Assembly: GCF_026930205.1 (NCBI RefSeq)
Contig: NZ_JANHOI010000001.1
Location: 310,001-374,000, forward strand
DNA: 64,000 nt
DNA from: Bartonella sp. 220B
Lineage (GTDB): Bacteria > Pseudomonadota > Alphaproteobacteria > Rhizobiales > Rhizobiaceae
Reading direction: 5' to 3'
This document shows positions 1 to 9,746 of this stretch, piece after piece; within the stretch, counting starts at the first letter, position 1, and each line of letters begins with the position of its first letter. The notes beneath the pieces were generated by a model. The model saw nothing but the letters and a program-made list of their open reading frames with translations. It searched no databases and had not been told where the DNA came from. The position numbers and the translations under genes were made by a program.

Positions 1-482
1 TACTCGTGTGTAACCGCGAAATTTTCTTCCGCAAAAAGCAACATATCATCATATTCATAATGTGATTGTTCATCATTATTGTACTCTTTGAAAAGGCAAT
101 AGACCGCGGTGGTGAGAACAACTTATAACCGAAAATCCTTGCCATGCCATTCTCTCCATAATCTACAAAATTCAAAATCATGGAGAATAGGCCCAATACG
201 ATGGGGGAGATGATAATCAATAATCCTCTACTTCATAATGATATGTTTTTCAGCTAAACCTTTTCAGAATTTCTATCGCGTTTTTAGTTTGCATCATGAT
301 TTACTTTTTGAATAATTTGTAAAATTAGAGAGAGTATAAGTTTTCATGTATTATTCTCTGCATAATCCTTAATTCTTTTGCATAAAAGTTACTTGCGTAA
401 CAATGTGAAGATCAAGATGAGACCCTAAGATAAAGTGGATATTCATCATTCCAAAGTTGAGAATAATCAAAATACAATGTCT

Positions 483-527
483 CACAAAAAACCGTTCTGC
501 TATGGTTTTGCTAAACCGTTTTTTGTG
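483..527. terminator. Terminator-like hairpin
   Basis: CACAAAAAAC (483-492) and GTTTTTTGTG (518-527) form a perfect 10-bp inverted repeat around a 25-base loop that itself holds partly complementary GGTTT/AAACC stretches. The downstream arm is T-rich on either strand, as in Rho-independent terminators. There is no clear gene on its left, so which transcript it would end is unknown. Confidence 0.4.
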
Positions 528-1071
528 TAGTTTAAGTTTTTGTATTTTAACAATTATGAGGAAATAAGGATATAAACCAACACTCTATGGTCTTATAGAT
601 CATTTGTCTGTCAGAAACCGATTTTTATCTTGTCGGTATGGATGTAAGGCTAAAAAATTGCCGCTTCATTTCCTGGCAAGGAGATGTCTTTATTGTTTGT
701 GCATCATAATCGTAATAAAAATACTGTGCTTATTTGAAAAAAGTTAGCAATGTGTTCTGTTTTTTAATCTGTACAGAGCAGATTTCTGCGAGAATTTTGT
801 TGTTTTAATGAAATTGCCTTTAAAAAAAGCAGGAAATAAAAGGCTTATTGATTAAAAACGATGAAAACTTACATAAGCTTGAGAAAATACAAGTTGAAGA
901 CCAAAAAGATGTGATTATTTTCTAGCTTTTGTTTGTTTTCTGTGTATTGCGCAGGGAGAGGGGACTGCAGTATTCATCAAAATAGAATAGAGTGTAGATC
1001 GTTTTGTTGTATATTTCCATGGATTTCTCCAGAAATTTTGGTATGTCAGAATAAGCAAGAGAATTCTCTTG

Positions 1072-1145
1072 TTCAAAACGTCTCCAGCTTTGATAGCGCT
1101 CTAAAGCAATGAGGGATTCAATATCAAGGACTCATCGTACTGTTT
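1072..1145 (-). pseudogene. Partial decayed copy of the ubiH-like gene
   Basis: This stretch repeats 1389-1462 inside the neighbouring hydroxylase gene, in the same orientation and offset by 317 bases. The first 45 bases are identical and the rest carries scattered substitutions. The matching part of the parent encodes a segment near the C-terminus of the hydroxylase. The copy is too short to encode anything functional and reads as a leftover of a tandem duplication. Confidence 0.8.
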
Positions 1146-1196
1146 GAAAGAAAGGCTTATTCATAGGCTATAAAAGCGGAATGGTGTGATTTTTAT

Positions 1197-2492
1197 TCAA
1201 AGTGGGAGCCCGTGAAGGAGACGAGGTGCATTGGGAGTGAGACCGGAAGCTTCTTGAATGAAATATTTCTTTATTTTAGGTGCCTGATTGATAATTCCAA
1301 GACCAGCATCTCGGAGCAAGCGTAAGGGAAGATTATCATTGGAAAAAAGGCGATTAAGCCAATCATTACTCAAAGCCATACGTACAATTTCAAAACGTCT
1401 CCAGCTTTGATAGCGCTCTAAAGCAATGAGGGAGCCAATATCAAGGCCTAATCGTGCTGTTTCAATAACAACTTCAGCAAGTGCGGCGCTATCGCGTAAT
1501 CCTAAGTTCAGTCCTTGTCCTGCAATCGGGTGAATTGTGTGGGCTGCATCACCAACGAGAGCAAAACGAGATTGAATGCATTGTCGTGTTAAAGAAAGGC
1601 TTAAGGGAAAAATTTGTCGCTCTCCATTCCAAGAGAGTTTTCCAAGTCGATGACCAATACGTTTTTCGAGTTCTGTTTCAAAAATAACAGCATCAGCCTT
1701 GAGGTAATATTGTGCAGTTTTATGATGTTCATTCCATACAATAGCAGAGCGATTGCCTTTAAGAGGGAGAAGAGCAAAAGGTCCAGCAGGTAAAAAATGT
1801 TGAATTGCTTGACCATGATGGGGTTTTTCATGGTCAATTGTGCAGATGATTGCTGTTTGTTTATAGGAATGAGAAAAATTTTTAAGACCTGCTTTTTCGC
1901 GTAATTTCGAATGGGCTCCGTTGGCGGCAATAAGCAACTTCGTTTGCCAAATTTCTTCATTGCTTAAAGTGACAGCTGTATGTTGATCTTCTTGATAAAA
2001 ATCAACGACATGCATATTTGCAATAAAAGTGATATCCAGATCTTTGACCCGTTTTTTTAAAGCTTTGATCAGTTCTCTATGTTCCACCATAGCAGCAAAG
2101 GGTTCGTTAGGAGTAACATCACCTTCAAAGGTTAAAAGCGTTGGTTTGACAGGATCATTGGCACATGCATCGGTGATGATCATTGAATGAATGGGTTGTG
2201 CAGAGGGGTTTATATGCTCCCAACATTGTAGCTGTTTTAACATACGAATAGAAGCAGCAGAAAGGGCGATGGTTCGTATATGAGAAGTGGGAAGTTCTTC
2301 TTGAGGAGAAGCATCAACAATATTAATATTCAGATTAGGGGCTGCTTGCTTGAGCGCTATTGCTAAGGTAAGACCAACAGCTGCTCCCCCTGCAATAAGA
2401 AGATCGCATTGTTTGATAGTTTTATGGGATCTTGTTTTTTGATTGTATTTTACATTTTCATTGGGATGAGGATACACAACGCTTCGTTCCAT
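1197..2492 (-). CDS. UbiH/Coq6-family FAD-dependent hydroxylase
   Basis: This is a flavin monooxygenase of the UbiH/UbiF/VisC/Coq6 family, which hydroxylates the aromatic ring during ubiquinone synthesis at the inner membrane face. The N-terminal dinucleotide-binding fold shows LLIAGGAAVGLTLA around residues 32-45. The second FAD motif, ALVGDAAHTIHP followed by GQGLNLGLRD, lies near residue 311. I chose the ATG at 2492 rather than the TTG at 2501. The roughly 30 residues before the FAD fold are longer than usual for the family, so a later start is possible. Which ring position is hydroxylated cannot be told from sequence alone. The gene stands alone, divergent from ftsK, and a fragment of it is duplicated just downstream. 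Confidence 0.88.
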   Translation of the reverse strand: MERSVVYPHPNENVKYNQKTRSHKTIKQCDLLIAGGAAVGLTLAIALKQAAPNLNINIVDASPQEELPTSHIRTIALSAASIRMLKQLQCWEHINPSAQPIHSMIITDACANDPVKPTLLTFEGDVTPNEPFAAMVEHRELIKALKKRVKDLDITFIANMHVVDFYQEDQHTAVTLSNEEIWQTKLLIAANGAHSKLREKAGLKNFSHSYKQTAIICTIDHEKPHHGQAIQHFLPAGPFALLPLKGNRSAIVWNEHHKTAQYYLKADAVIFETELEKRIGHRLGKLSWNGERQIFPLSLSLTRQCIQSRFALVGDAAHTIHPIAGQGLNLGLRDSAALAEVVIETARLGLDIGSLIALERYQSWRRFEIVRMALSNDWLNRLFSNDNLPLRLLRDAGLGIINQAPKIKKYFIQEASGLTPNAPRLLHGLPL

Positions 2493-2947
2493 TGTTGGCA
2501 ATTTATTTTGTTTATAAACAGAATATCTTTTTCATATTATCTTTTCTACACTCTTTCTATTCCTTCTTTGCTTTAAAAAACACACTTTTTCCGCGTATTG
2601 GTTTATAAACAGGTTGGCTTTTTAAAATTTATTCTTTACTGCTGATTATTGATGAATTCATTCCATGACTTTACTTGATAACTTTACGGGAAAAATTTGT
2701 CCTGAATATTGCATATCAATTTTACACTTTATCAATGCAAAAGAAAACTGAAATAAGACAGAAACGATGTGATCTTTTTAAGATGCAATGAAAGTCTCTT
2801 ACGTTATTGTCTTGAAAGATTATGTTTTACAAGCATGGTAGGAAGATTTTTATGATTACGATGGTTAAAACTGTGTTAATATTTTGTGGTCATAATTCTA
2901 TAACTCTTTAATGCTTAATGCGAGAATTTTATATTTGGAATTGATGG
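2493..2947. other. Divergent spacer between ubiH-like gene and ftsK
   Basis: About 455 AT-rich bases separate the two divergent genes and should hold both promoters. I see no open frame of interest, no tRNA and no clear operator. A weak TTTGGA ribosome-binding stretch precedes the ftsK ATG. Confidence 0.5.
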
Positions 2948-5386
2948 ATGCACCCAAATTCTTTTTCCTATGATTCATTAGAAGCGCAAAAATCTTACAG
3001 TTCAAGGCTCGTTGAAATGTTTTTGCGCCAGATTGGTGTTTTTATTGGGCTTGGGCTTTTGGGCTTCCTTGTTTTTTGTGTTTGTGCTTTGGCAACTTGG
3101 AATGCAGCCGACCCATCATTAACTCATGCAAGTACAAATAAAGTTACAAATTTTATGGGGTGGACAGGTGCAATTTTTTCAGATTTTGTTATGCAATTTT
3201 TTGGTTTAGCAAGTCTTGGTGTTTTGTTGCCGCCATTATTTTGGTCGTTTCTTTTGTTGGCACAAAAGGATATCCATCATTTGATTTTTCGCCTTTTTTT
3301 GTGGGTCGCATCAACAATTTGTTTTTTAATTTCTTTTGCCCTTATGACACCTATCGCTTCTTTTACATATTGGCCATTGCCGATGGGGCTGGGAGGTCTT
3401 TTGGGGGATAAAATTCTCAGTGCTCTTTATTCATTTTTTCCAGTCTTTTTTTCTACATTTCAAAATGTGCTTTTGGGGATAGCTTTTAGCCTTTTAGGTT
3501 TTTTAATAGCTGCTTTTGCGGGCAATGTGGTATGGAGACGTCGGACAAGTAAAAGGAAAATAAAAAAGGTCCAGAACAATGAAAGAGTTGCTCCTCTCTT
3601 CGATATGTCAGAAGATCCAGAAGAAGATATAGAACATGTTGAAGAGAGGGGACGATATGGTTTTTTTGCTACAACTTTGGGAGCTATTTTACATCTTTTT
3701 TATTTTTTACAAGCGCGTTTTTTTCGTTTCTTCTCTCTCAAATGCTCTCAGAAACAAGGAAAGGCATTTGAGCGAATTGAACCAATTTTCGTGGATGAAA
3801 AAACGAAATGTCAGGAAAATCAAGAGAAGAGATCTCCTGTTAAAAACCGTGTTTCCAAGTCTATAACGGCTTCTTCAAACGGTCGTTTTCTTCTTCCACT
3901 TTTGGATTATCTTTCAGTTTCTCCACCAGCGGCGAAGGATGCAAAACTTTCTCCTGCTGCTTTGAAAGCCAATTCTCATGAACTTGAAGGTGTTTTGTTA
4001 GATTTCGGGGTCAAAGGAAAAATTATTGATGCACGACCTGGTCCGGTGGTGACTTTATATGAATTTGAACCGGCTGCTGGTATTAAATCTTCTCGTATTA
4101 TTGGGTTGTCAGATGATATTGCACGCTCTATGCGTGCGATTTCAGCCCGTGTTGCTGTGGTTCCAGGGCGCAATGTGATTGGAATAGAATTGCCCAATGC
4201 AAAACGTGAGATGGTTTATTTGCGGGATATTTTGCAAGCGCAAGAATTTGTGGAAAGCAAAGCAAAATTAGGGCTTGCTTTGGGTAAGACAATTGGTGGG
4301 GAAACGGTGATTGCGGATTTAGCAAAAATGCCGCATCTTTTGGTGGCAGGGACTACAGGCTCGGGAAAATCTGTTGCCATTAATACCATGATTTTATCTT
4401 TGCTTTATCGGATGACGCCTGAACAATGTCGCCTCATTATGGTAGATCCCAAAATGCTTGAACTTTCCGTTTATGATGGCATTCCCCATTTGTTAACACC
4501 CGTGGTAACGGATCCTAAAAAAGCTGTCATTGCACTGAAATGGGCTGTGCGTGAAATGGAAGAGCGCTACAGTAAAATGTCAAAAGTGGGTGTCCGCAAT
4601 ATTGATGGCTTTAATGCGCGTCTTAGGGAAGCAGAAGGGCAGGGTGAGACAATGACGCGCACAATTCAAGTGGGGTTTGATCATGAAACCGGTGAGCCTC
4701 TTTATGAGACAGAAACACTTGATTTTAGTCCGATGCCTTATATCGTTGTCATTATTGATGAAATGGCCGATTTGATGATGGTTGCTGGTAAAGACATTGA
4801 AGGAGCCGTTCAACGCCTTGCGCAAATGGCACGTGCTGCTGGTATCCATGTGATTATGGCGACCCAGCGCCCTTCAGTGGACGTCATTACTGGAACCATT
4901 AAAGCCAATTTCCCTACACGCATCTCTTTTTCTGTCAGTTCAAAAATTGATAGCCGGACAATTCTTGGCGAACAGGGGGCTGAACAATTGTTAGGGCAAG
5001 GAGATATGCTCTTTATGATGGGAGGAGGGCGTATCCAGCGGGTTCATGGGCCTTTTGTGGCGGATGATGAAGTGGAGCAGGTGGTGGCGCATCTCAAAGC
5101 ACAAGCGCTGCCTGATTATCTGGAAACCATTACAGAAGAGATTGCAGAAAATAGTGCGGATGTTTCTTTGGCTTCTCCTGCAGCAGATGATCCCTATAGT
5201 CAAGCTGTTGCTATTGTTCTTCGAGATCGTAAGGCTTCAACTTCTTATATTCAACGCCGTTTAGGCATCGGCTATAACCGTGCTGCTACATTAATTGAGC
5301 GGATGGAAGAAGAAGGCATCATTAGTGCGGCAAATCATACCGGTAAACGAGAAGTCTTGATACCTTCTGAAGAAGAACGCTTTTGA
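2948..5386 (+). CDS. ftsK: DNA translocase FtsK
   Basis: FtsK is a septum-anchored ATPase that pumps chromosome termini apart and activates XerCD recombination at dif during division. The N-terminal part, to about residue 200, holds four hydrophobic membrane segments. A charged linker follows, shorter than in enterobacteria. The motor then shows Walker A AGTTGSGKS near residue 466, Walker B IVVIIDEMADLM near residue 600, and the MATQRPSVDVITG stretch typical of the family. The last 65 residues form the winged-helix gamma domain that reads KOPS sites (DPYSQAVAIV to the C-terminus). The length of 812 residues fits alphaproteobacterial FtsK. The ATG at 2948 has only a weak ribosome-binding site. 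Confidence 0.97.
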   Translation: MHPNSFSYDSLEAQKSYSSRLVEMFLRQIGVFIGLGLLGFLVFCVCALATWNAADPSLTHASTNKVTNFMGWTGAIFSDFVMQFFGLASLGVLLPPLFWSFLLLAQKDIHHLIFRLFLWVASTICFLISFALMTPIASFTYWPLPMGLGGLLGDKILSALYSFFPVFFSTFQNVLLGIAFSLLGFLIAAFAGNVVWRRRTSKRKIKKVQNNERVAPLFDMSEDPEEDIEHVEERGRYGFFATTLGAILHLFYFLQARFFRFFSLKCSQKQGKAFERIEPIFVDEKTKCQENQEKRSPVKNRVSKSITASSNGRFLLPLLDYLSVSPPAAKDAKLSPAALKANSHELEGVLLDFGVKGKIIDARPGPVVTLYEFEPAAGIKSSRIIGLSDDIARSMRAISARVAVVPGRNVIGIELPNAKREMVYLRDILQAQEFVESKAKLGLALGKTIGGETVIADLAKMPHLLVAGTTGSGKSVAINTMILSLLYRMTPEQCRLIMVDPKMLELSVYDGIPHLLTPVVTDPKKAVIALKWAVREMEERYSKMSKVGVRNIDGFNARLREAEGQGETMTRTIQVGFDHETGEPLYETETLDFSPMPYIVVIIDEMADLMMVAGKDIEGAVQRLAQMARAAGIHVIMATQRPSVDVITGTIKANFPTRISFSVSSKIDSRTILGEQGAEQLLGQGDMLFMMGGGRIQRVHGPFVADDEVEQVVAHLKAQALPDYLETITEEIAENSADVSLASPAADDPYSQAVAIVLRDRKASTSYIQRRLGIGYNRAATLIERMEEEGIISAANHTGKREVLIPSEEERF

Positions 5387-5492
5387 AATAAAAATCTTTT
5401 GATAGTCTTGTTAAACAATATCTTTATCCTTTAAAGAAAGATATTCTCTTTATTATTATAAGATAAATGAATATTCTTTGGGAGCATTTTCT

Positions 5493-6122
5493 ATGGAAAC
5501 GTTTTTTCCATCACAAAAAAAAACCATTGGTTTTTTGGGTATTCTTGTCTTTTGGTGCTTAACTTGCCCTGCTTTTTCGCAATCATCCAATAAAATGGTA
5601 ATGGCATCTAGTAAAGTGACAAGGGCACAAAATATAGCTAATCACTTTGCCGCAATTAAAACAATGACAGGTGATTTTATTCAGTTTAGTCCAAAGGGCA
5701 AAATGTCGCAGGGCACATTTTATTTAGAGCGTCCAGGGAAAATTCGTTTTATTTACAAAAAAATACCCTTACAAATCATTGCAGATGGTCAATTCCTAGG
5801 AGTTAACAATCGTGCTTTGAATACTTGGAATTTTTCACAACTTTTTCAAACACCAATGAAATTTCTGTTAGATAATAAAATTGATGTATCCTCAGGGCGT
5901 TTGTTAGCATTTCGCGAAGATCCTGGGGCTGTGACGATTGTTCTGCGTGATAAAAGCATTGGGGCAGGGCAAATAAGAATGGTTTTTGATTCTAAAAATT
6001 ATGCTTTACGCCAATGGACAATTGTTGATCAACAGAATTTAGAAACAACTGTTCAAATTATGAATGTAAGGACAGGCGTTCGGTTTGCTGATGGGATGTT
6101 CACACTTCCTGCTAAAAAATAA
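5493..6122 (+). CDS. lolA: Outer-membrane lipoprotein carrier LolA-like protein
   Basis: This is a periplasmic chaperone-type protein of the LolA family, which ferries lipoproteins released by LolCDE to the outer membrane. The ATG at 5493 is preferred over the upstream TTG at 5478 because GGGAG lies at the right distance before it. Residues 10-30 form a signal peptide ending near ACPAFSQ-like residues (CPAFSQ visible). The mature part shows the family layout: a helix with IANHFAAIKTMTGDFIQ, then GTFYLERPGKIRFIY, and a C-terminal beta stretch with VQIMNVRTGVRFADGMF. It lies about 100 bases after ftsK and 31 bases before xthA on the same strand. The low overall conservation of LolA makes the exact partner an inference. 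Confidence 0.88.
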   Translation: METFFPSQKKTIGFLGILVFWCLTCPAFSQSSNKMVMASSKVTRAQNIANHFAAIKTMTGDFIQFSPKGKMSQGTFYLERPGKIRFIYKKIPLQIIADGQFLGVNNRALNTWNFSQLFQTPMKFLLDNKIDVSSGRLLAFREDPGAVTIVLRDKSIGAGQIRMVFDSKNYALRQWTIVDQQNLETTVQIMNVRTGVRFADGMFTLPAKK

Positions 6123-6153
6123 TGTAGTGCCTCCAACACCGGAATTAAAACAG

Positions 6154-6960
6154 ATGTCCTTTCGTCTTGCTACTTGGAATATTAATTCTATTCGTCTACG
6201 TCTTGCACAGATTTTTCAGTATTTAGATCTCTTTCCCGCAGATATTTTATGTCTTCAAGAAACAAAATGCCCAGATGCTCTCTTTCCAAGGGAGGCTTTT
6301 GAAGCAGCAGGTTATAAGCATATCGCATTGAGTGGACAAAAGTCTTACAACGGTGTTGCAATTGTTTCACGCTTGCCTTTTAAGAGCGTTGAAAAGCGTT
6401 TCTTTTGTCAAAAACAAGATTGTCGTTACATTTCGGTCATTGTTGAATCCTATGGCAGAGACATACAAATACACAATTTTTATGTTCCTGCTGGTGGGGA
6501 TGTGCCTGACGCAGAGGTGAATGAAAAATTCCGTCATAAACTTAATTTTTTAGAAGAAATGTCTTCTATCAGAGCAGATCAGGGAAATGGTCTTTCTTCT
6601 CTTTTGGTAGGAGATTTGAATATTGCTCCTTTGGCAGAGGATGTTTGGTCTCATAAACAATTATTGAAGGTTGTAAGCCATACACCCATTGAAACTGAGC
6701 GCTTACAAGCTTTATGTTGCCAAGGGGGGTGGGTTGATCTGATGCGGCTGCATATTCCCGTTCCTACCAAGCTTTATACATGGTGGAGTTACCGTGCACG
6801 CGATTGGGCTCTTGCTGATCGTGGGCGGCGGCTTGATCATATTTGGTCTTCTCCAGATCTGGCACCTTTTGTCACGGATCTTACGATTTTTCGGAGCTCA
6901 CGGGGATGGAAACAACCTTCAGATCATGTTCCTGTGCAAACAGTATTTGATTTTTCATAA
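6154..6960 (+). CDS. xthA: Exodeoxyribonuclease III
   Basis: This enzyme of the exonuclease/endonuclease/phosphatase fold acts as AP endonuclease and 3'-5' exonuclease in base-excision repair. Visible motifs are the N-terminal RLATWNINSIRLR, LQETKC with the metal-binding Glu, NFYVPAGGD, the catalytic VGDLNIAP, and the C-terminal RLDHIWSS and SDHVPV with the catalytic His. The 268-residue length is standard. An upstream in-frame ATG at 6085 would overlap the lolA-like gene and add unrelated residues, so the ATG at 6154 is chosen. It probably shares a transcript with the preceding gene. Confidence 0.95.
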   Translation: MSFRLATWNINSIRLRLAQIFQYLDLFPADILCLQETKCPDALFPREAFEAAGYKHIALSGQKSYNGVAIVSRLPFKSVEKRFFCQKQDCRYISVIVESYGRDIQIHNFYVPAGGDVPDAEVNEKFRHKLNFLEEMSSIRADQGNGLSSLLVGDLNIAPLAEDVWSHKQLLKVVSHTPIETERLQALCCQGGWVDLMRLHIPVPTKLYTWWSYRARDWALADRGRRLDHIWSSPDLAPFVTDLTIFRSSRGWKQPSDHVPVQTVFDFS

Positions 6961-7029
6961 TAAATTTGAAATAAGAACATAGTAAATGAAGTATTAATGG
7001 ATTGATTCTGAAAACATATGGGAGCATGG

Positions 7030-8523
7030 ATGCGGATCAAAAGTCTGGAATGGGTTACTTCTAATAGATTGCTTTGTAGTGTTTTGTTGTGTTTTTTTAT
7101 CTTATCAGGATGTATGGTTGGTCCTAATTACAAGAAAACATTTTTTCGTGTTCCAACAAGTTGGGGAGAACAAACTGCGCAGACTACAGGACATCCAGTT
7201 GTGCTTGCTGGGTGGTGGAGGCGTTTGAATGATCCTGTTTTGAATGCGTTAGTAGAGATTGCAATTTCTGGTAATAATAATGTTGCTGTTGCCAAAGCAC
7301 GGATTCGCGAAGCACGTGCTACTTTAGGGCAAGTTCGGGGAGCTCTTTTGCCGAATATAACAGGTTCAGTTTCAACAGATCGTTCTGGTTATCTGGAACC
7401 TCATGCTATTATGAGCCAATATATGAATCGCTTTAATAGTGGTTTTGATGCGAGTTGGGAGCTTGATTTTTTTGGTGGACATAAAAGAGCAATTGAAGCC
7501 GCGCGTTATGGTTTTGAAGCTGCTATAGAAGATATGCGCGCTACCATGGTGACATTGTTGGGAGATGTTGCAACAAATTATGTTCAAATGCGTGGTTGGC
7601 AGCAAAAGTTGCTCATTGTGCGACAAATTGCTGTATCACAGCGCAAAACATATGCATTGATGCGTGCCAAATTAAAGGCTGGCGATGTTTCAGAACTCGA
7701 TGTTTCCAATGCGCAAGCACAAACCGCTAATACAGAAGCCGATATAGCCCAGATGGAAGCAAATTTGGCAATGAGTATTCATCGTCTTTCCGTCTTGACG
7801 GGTCGTGTCCCTATGGCTTTGAAGGATCTTCTGCAAAAAAATGCAAAACAAGCAAAAATTCCGCAACCAAAATGGCCAATACCAGCAGGAATTCCGGCTG
7901 ATATTTTGTTGACACGTCCAGATCTACGGCGAGCAGAGCGCCAATATGCACAAGCAACAGCACGGATTGGTCAACGTGAGGCAGAACGCTATCCATCACT
8001 CACTTTAACAGGAAATATTTCAACAGCACCGGAGGCAATTAGTGAATTATGGAAGACGTCAACAATTTCTTGGTTGTTGGCATCTGGTCTTCGTTTTCCT
8101 TTTTTTAATGGAGGACAGATTGAGGCTTCTATTGCCATAGCGCGGGCACAGCGTGATCAAGCTTTTATTACTTATCGGGCTGCTGTGTTGGAAGCATTAG
8201 AAGATGTGGAAAATGCACTTGTGAGATTAACCAAAGAACATCAGCGTCTAGAGAAGCTTATTGTTGCAAATAAAGCTTCGCTGCATTCTTTAAAACTTTC
8301 TCGAAGCCTTTTTGAAAATGGAAATACCAGCTTCCTTGAATTGTTAAATGCTAATCGCTCCTATTATTCTGCGCAAATGGCTCTTAAAGATAGCCGAGTT
8401 TCTTTGGTGACTCAATATATTGCACTTATGAAAGCGTTGGGTGGTGGCTGGGATGGCGTTGTGGATGTGTATCGTCCAGAGGTTATTGATGGTACATCCC
8501 GTTCGCGTGCAAAGGTAGGATAA
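7030..8523 (+). CDS. NodT-family outer-membrane efflux lipoprotein
   Basis: This is a TolC-like outer-membrane channel of the NodT/OprM family. A signal peptide ends in the lipobox LSGC (Cys about 28 from the ATG at 7030), after which CMVGPNYKK is the classic start of OprM-like proteins. Two outer-membrane efflux repeats follow, rich in Ala/Gln/Arg helices, including the second-repeat motifs LTRPDLRRAERQ and FFNGGQIEASI. I prefer the ATG at 7030 because GGAG sits just before it; the ATG at 7018 gives four more residues. It starts a three-gene operon, touching the adaptor gene at TAATG. With it and the ABC permease it would form a tripartite pump; the substrate is unknown. Confidence 0.92.
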   Translation: MRIKSLEWVTSNRLLCSVLLCFFILSGCMVGPNYKKTFFRVPTSWGEQTAQTTGHPVVLAGWWRRLNDPVLNALVEIAISGNNNVAVAKARIREARATLGQVRGALLPNITGSVSTDRSGYLEPHAIMSQYMNRFNSGFDASWELDFFGGHKRAIEAARYGFEAAIEDMRATMVTLLGDVATNYVQMRGWQQKLLIVRQIAVSQRKTYALMRAKLKAGDVSELDVSNAQAQTANTEADIAQMEANLAMSIHRLSVLTGRVPMALKDLLQKNAKQAKIPQPKWPIPAGIPADILLTRPDLRRAERQYAQATARIGQREAERYPSLTLTGNISTAPEAISELWKTSTISWLLASGLRFPFFNGGQIEASIAIARAQRDQAFITYRAAVLEALEDVENALVRLTKEHQRLEKLIVANKASLHSLKLSRSLFENGNTSFLELLNANRSYYSAQMALKDSRVSLVTQYIALMKALGGGWDGVVDVYRPEVIDGTSRSRAKVG

Positions 8524-9743
8524 TGAAAAAAAACTTTATCAAAAATTTCATTACAAAACGCAAAAAACTTTCCTTATTTTTAACCGTTATATTTGTGATT
8601 GTCTTGTTATGGTTGCGTTCTGTTTTTTTGGGAACATCAACACCAGCTTATATGACTGCGGTGGTAAAACGTGGTGATATCGAGGTAAGTGTTTTGGCTT
8701 CTGGTCTTGTCCGCCCTTATCGGTTGGTTGCTGTTGGTGCACGTGCAACAGGGCGGGTGGTGTCAATGCATGTTGCCCCAGGAAGTATTGTGAAGGAAGG
8801 AGATCTCTTAGCAGAAATTGATCCTATAGATCAAGAAAATGATCTAAAAAGAAAAAAAGCGGCATTATCTCATTATGAGGCGAGTTTAGTAGAACAAGAA
8901 GCTTACCTTTCTCTTGCACAGAAAAACTTAGAACGTCAGAAAAAAATGATCGAATCACATGCGATTTCAAGGGCTAATCTCGATGATGCCGCAACGCAGG
9001 TGAAAATACGCGAGGCACAAATTGCGCAACTTCGTCAGCAAATTGTACAAGCGCAAATTGATGTGGACAGTGCAGAGGTTAATTTGGGTTATACGCGGGT
9101 AACCGCTCCTTCAGCGGGGACAGTTTTAGCAACAATTGTAGAAGAAGGGCAAAATGTCAATGCGGTTCAGTCCGCACCGACAATTGTAATTTTAGGTGAT
9201 TTGTCAAAGATGACTATTAAAGCACAAATCTCCGAAGCTGATATTCTTAAAGTTCAGGCTGGACAACCTCTCTATTTTACAGTTTTAGGCAATTCACAGC
9301 GTCATTATGAGGGAACTTTAGAAAGGGTAGAGCCAGCTCCTGAATCCGTGCGTGCGGATGTGAGTATTAATCCTGGTGTGATAGATTCTAGCGCTTTATC
9401 ATCATCGGCTATCTATTATAATGGGATTGTCCATGTTGATAATGAGGACAATTTTCTGCGGACTTATATGACGGCGCAAATTCATATTATTTTAGGTCGT
9501 GCTCAGAATGTTTTGTTGGTTCCAAGTGATGCTTTACGGGATGAAACAAAAGACCGTAAAGCATGGGTTTCTGTTTTGGAGGGGCGAAGCAAAGTGGTGA
9601 CTAAACAGGTGACGATTGGACTTAATAATAAGGTGGTGGCAGAGGTTGTTTCAGGGCTAAAAGAAGGTGATGTGGTTATTACGGGTGCGCATGATGGTGT
9701 GATGCCAGATATCCTTGATGTCCACAGCAAAGATGAAAGCTAA
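8523..9743 (+). CDS. macA: MacA-like periplasmic adaptor subunit
   Basis: This membrane-fusion (HlyD/RND adaptor) protein bridges the inner-membrane ABC transporter and the outer-membrane channel. A single N-terminal membrane anchor spans about residues 15-33. After it come a lipoyl-type half-motif (GRVVSMHVAPGSIVKEGDLL), a long coiled coil from about 95 to 185 with many Gln/Glu/Ala, the second lipoyl half (VTAPSAGTVLATIVEEGQNV), and a beta-barrel and membrane-proximal domain. Its start overlaps the stop of the preceding gene by one base and macB follows 3 bases after its stop, so translation is probably coupled. A macrolide or peptide substrate is inferred from MacAB relatives only. Confidence 0.92.
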   Translation: MKKNFIKNFITKRKKLSLFLTVIFVIVLLWLRSVFLGTSTPAYMTAVVKRGDIEVSVLASGLVRPYRLVAVGARATGRVVSMHVAPGSIVKEGDLLAEIDPIDQENDLKRKKAALSHYEASLVEQEAYLSLAQKNLERQKKMIESHAISRANLDDAATQVKIREAQIAQLRQQIVQAQIDVDSAEVNLGYTRVTAPSAGTVLATIVEEGQNVNAVQSAPTIVILGDLSKMTIKAQISEADILKVQAGQPLYFTVLGNSQRHYEGTLERVEPAPESVRADVSINPGVIDSSALSSSAIYYNGIVHVDNEDNFLRTYMTAQIHIILGRAQNVLLVPSDALRDETKDRKAWVSVLEGRSKVVTKQVTIGLNNKVVAEVVSGLKEGDVVITGAHDGVMPDILDVHSKDES

Positions 9744-9746
9744 AGC

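Larger units (their letters stand above)
1..1196. other. Long decayed spacer at left edge
   Basis: No convincing intact gene is seen. On the minus strand an open frame without a start runs from about 121 off the left edge, and a second overlapping minus frame is open from about 145; one could be the end of a gene in the neighbouring sequence, possibly frameshifted, but I do not recognise it. A hairpin lies at 483-527 and a decayed partial copy of the adjacent ubiH-like gene at 1072-1145; both are listed separately. The remainder is AT-rich and full of stops. Confidence 0.6.
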
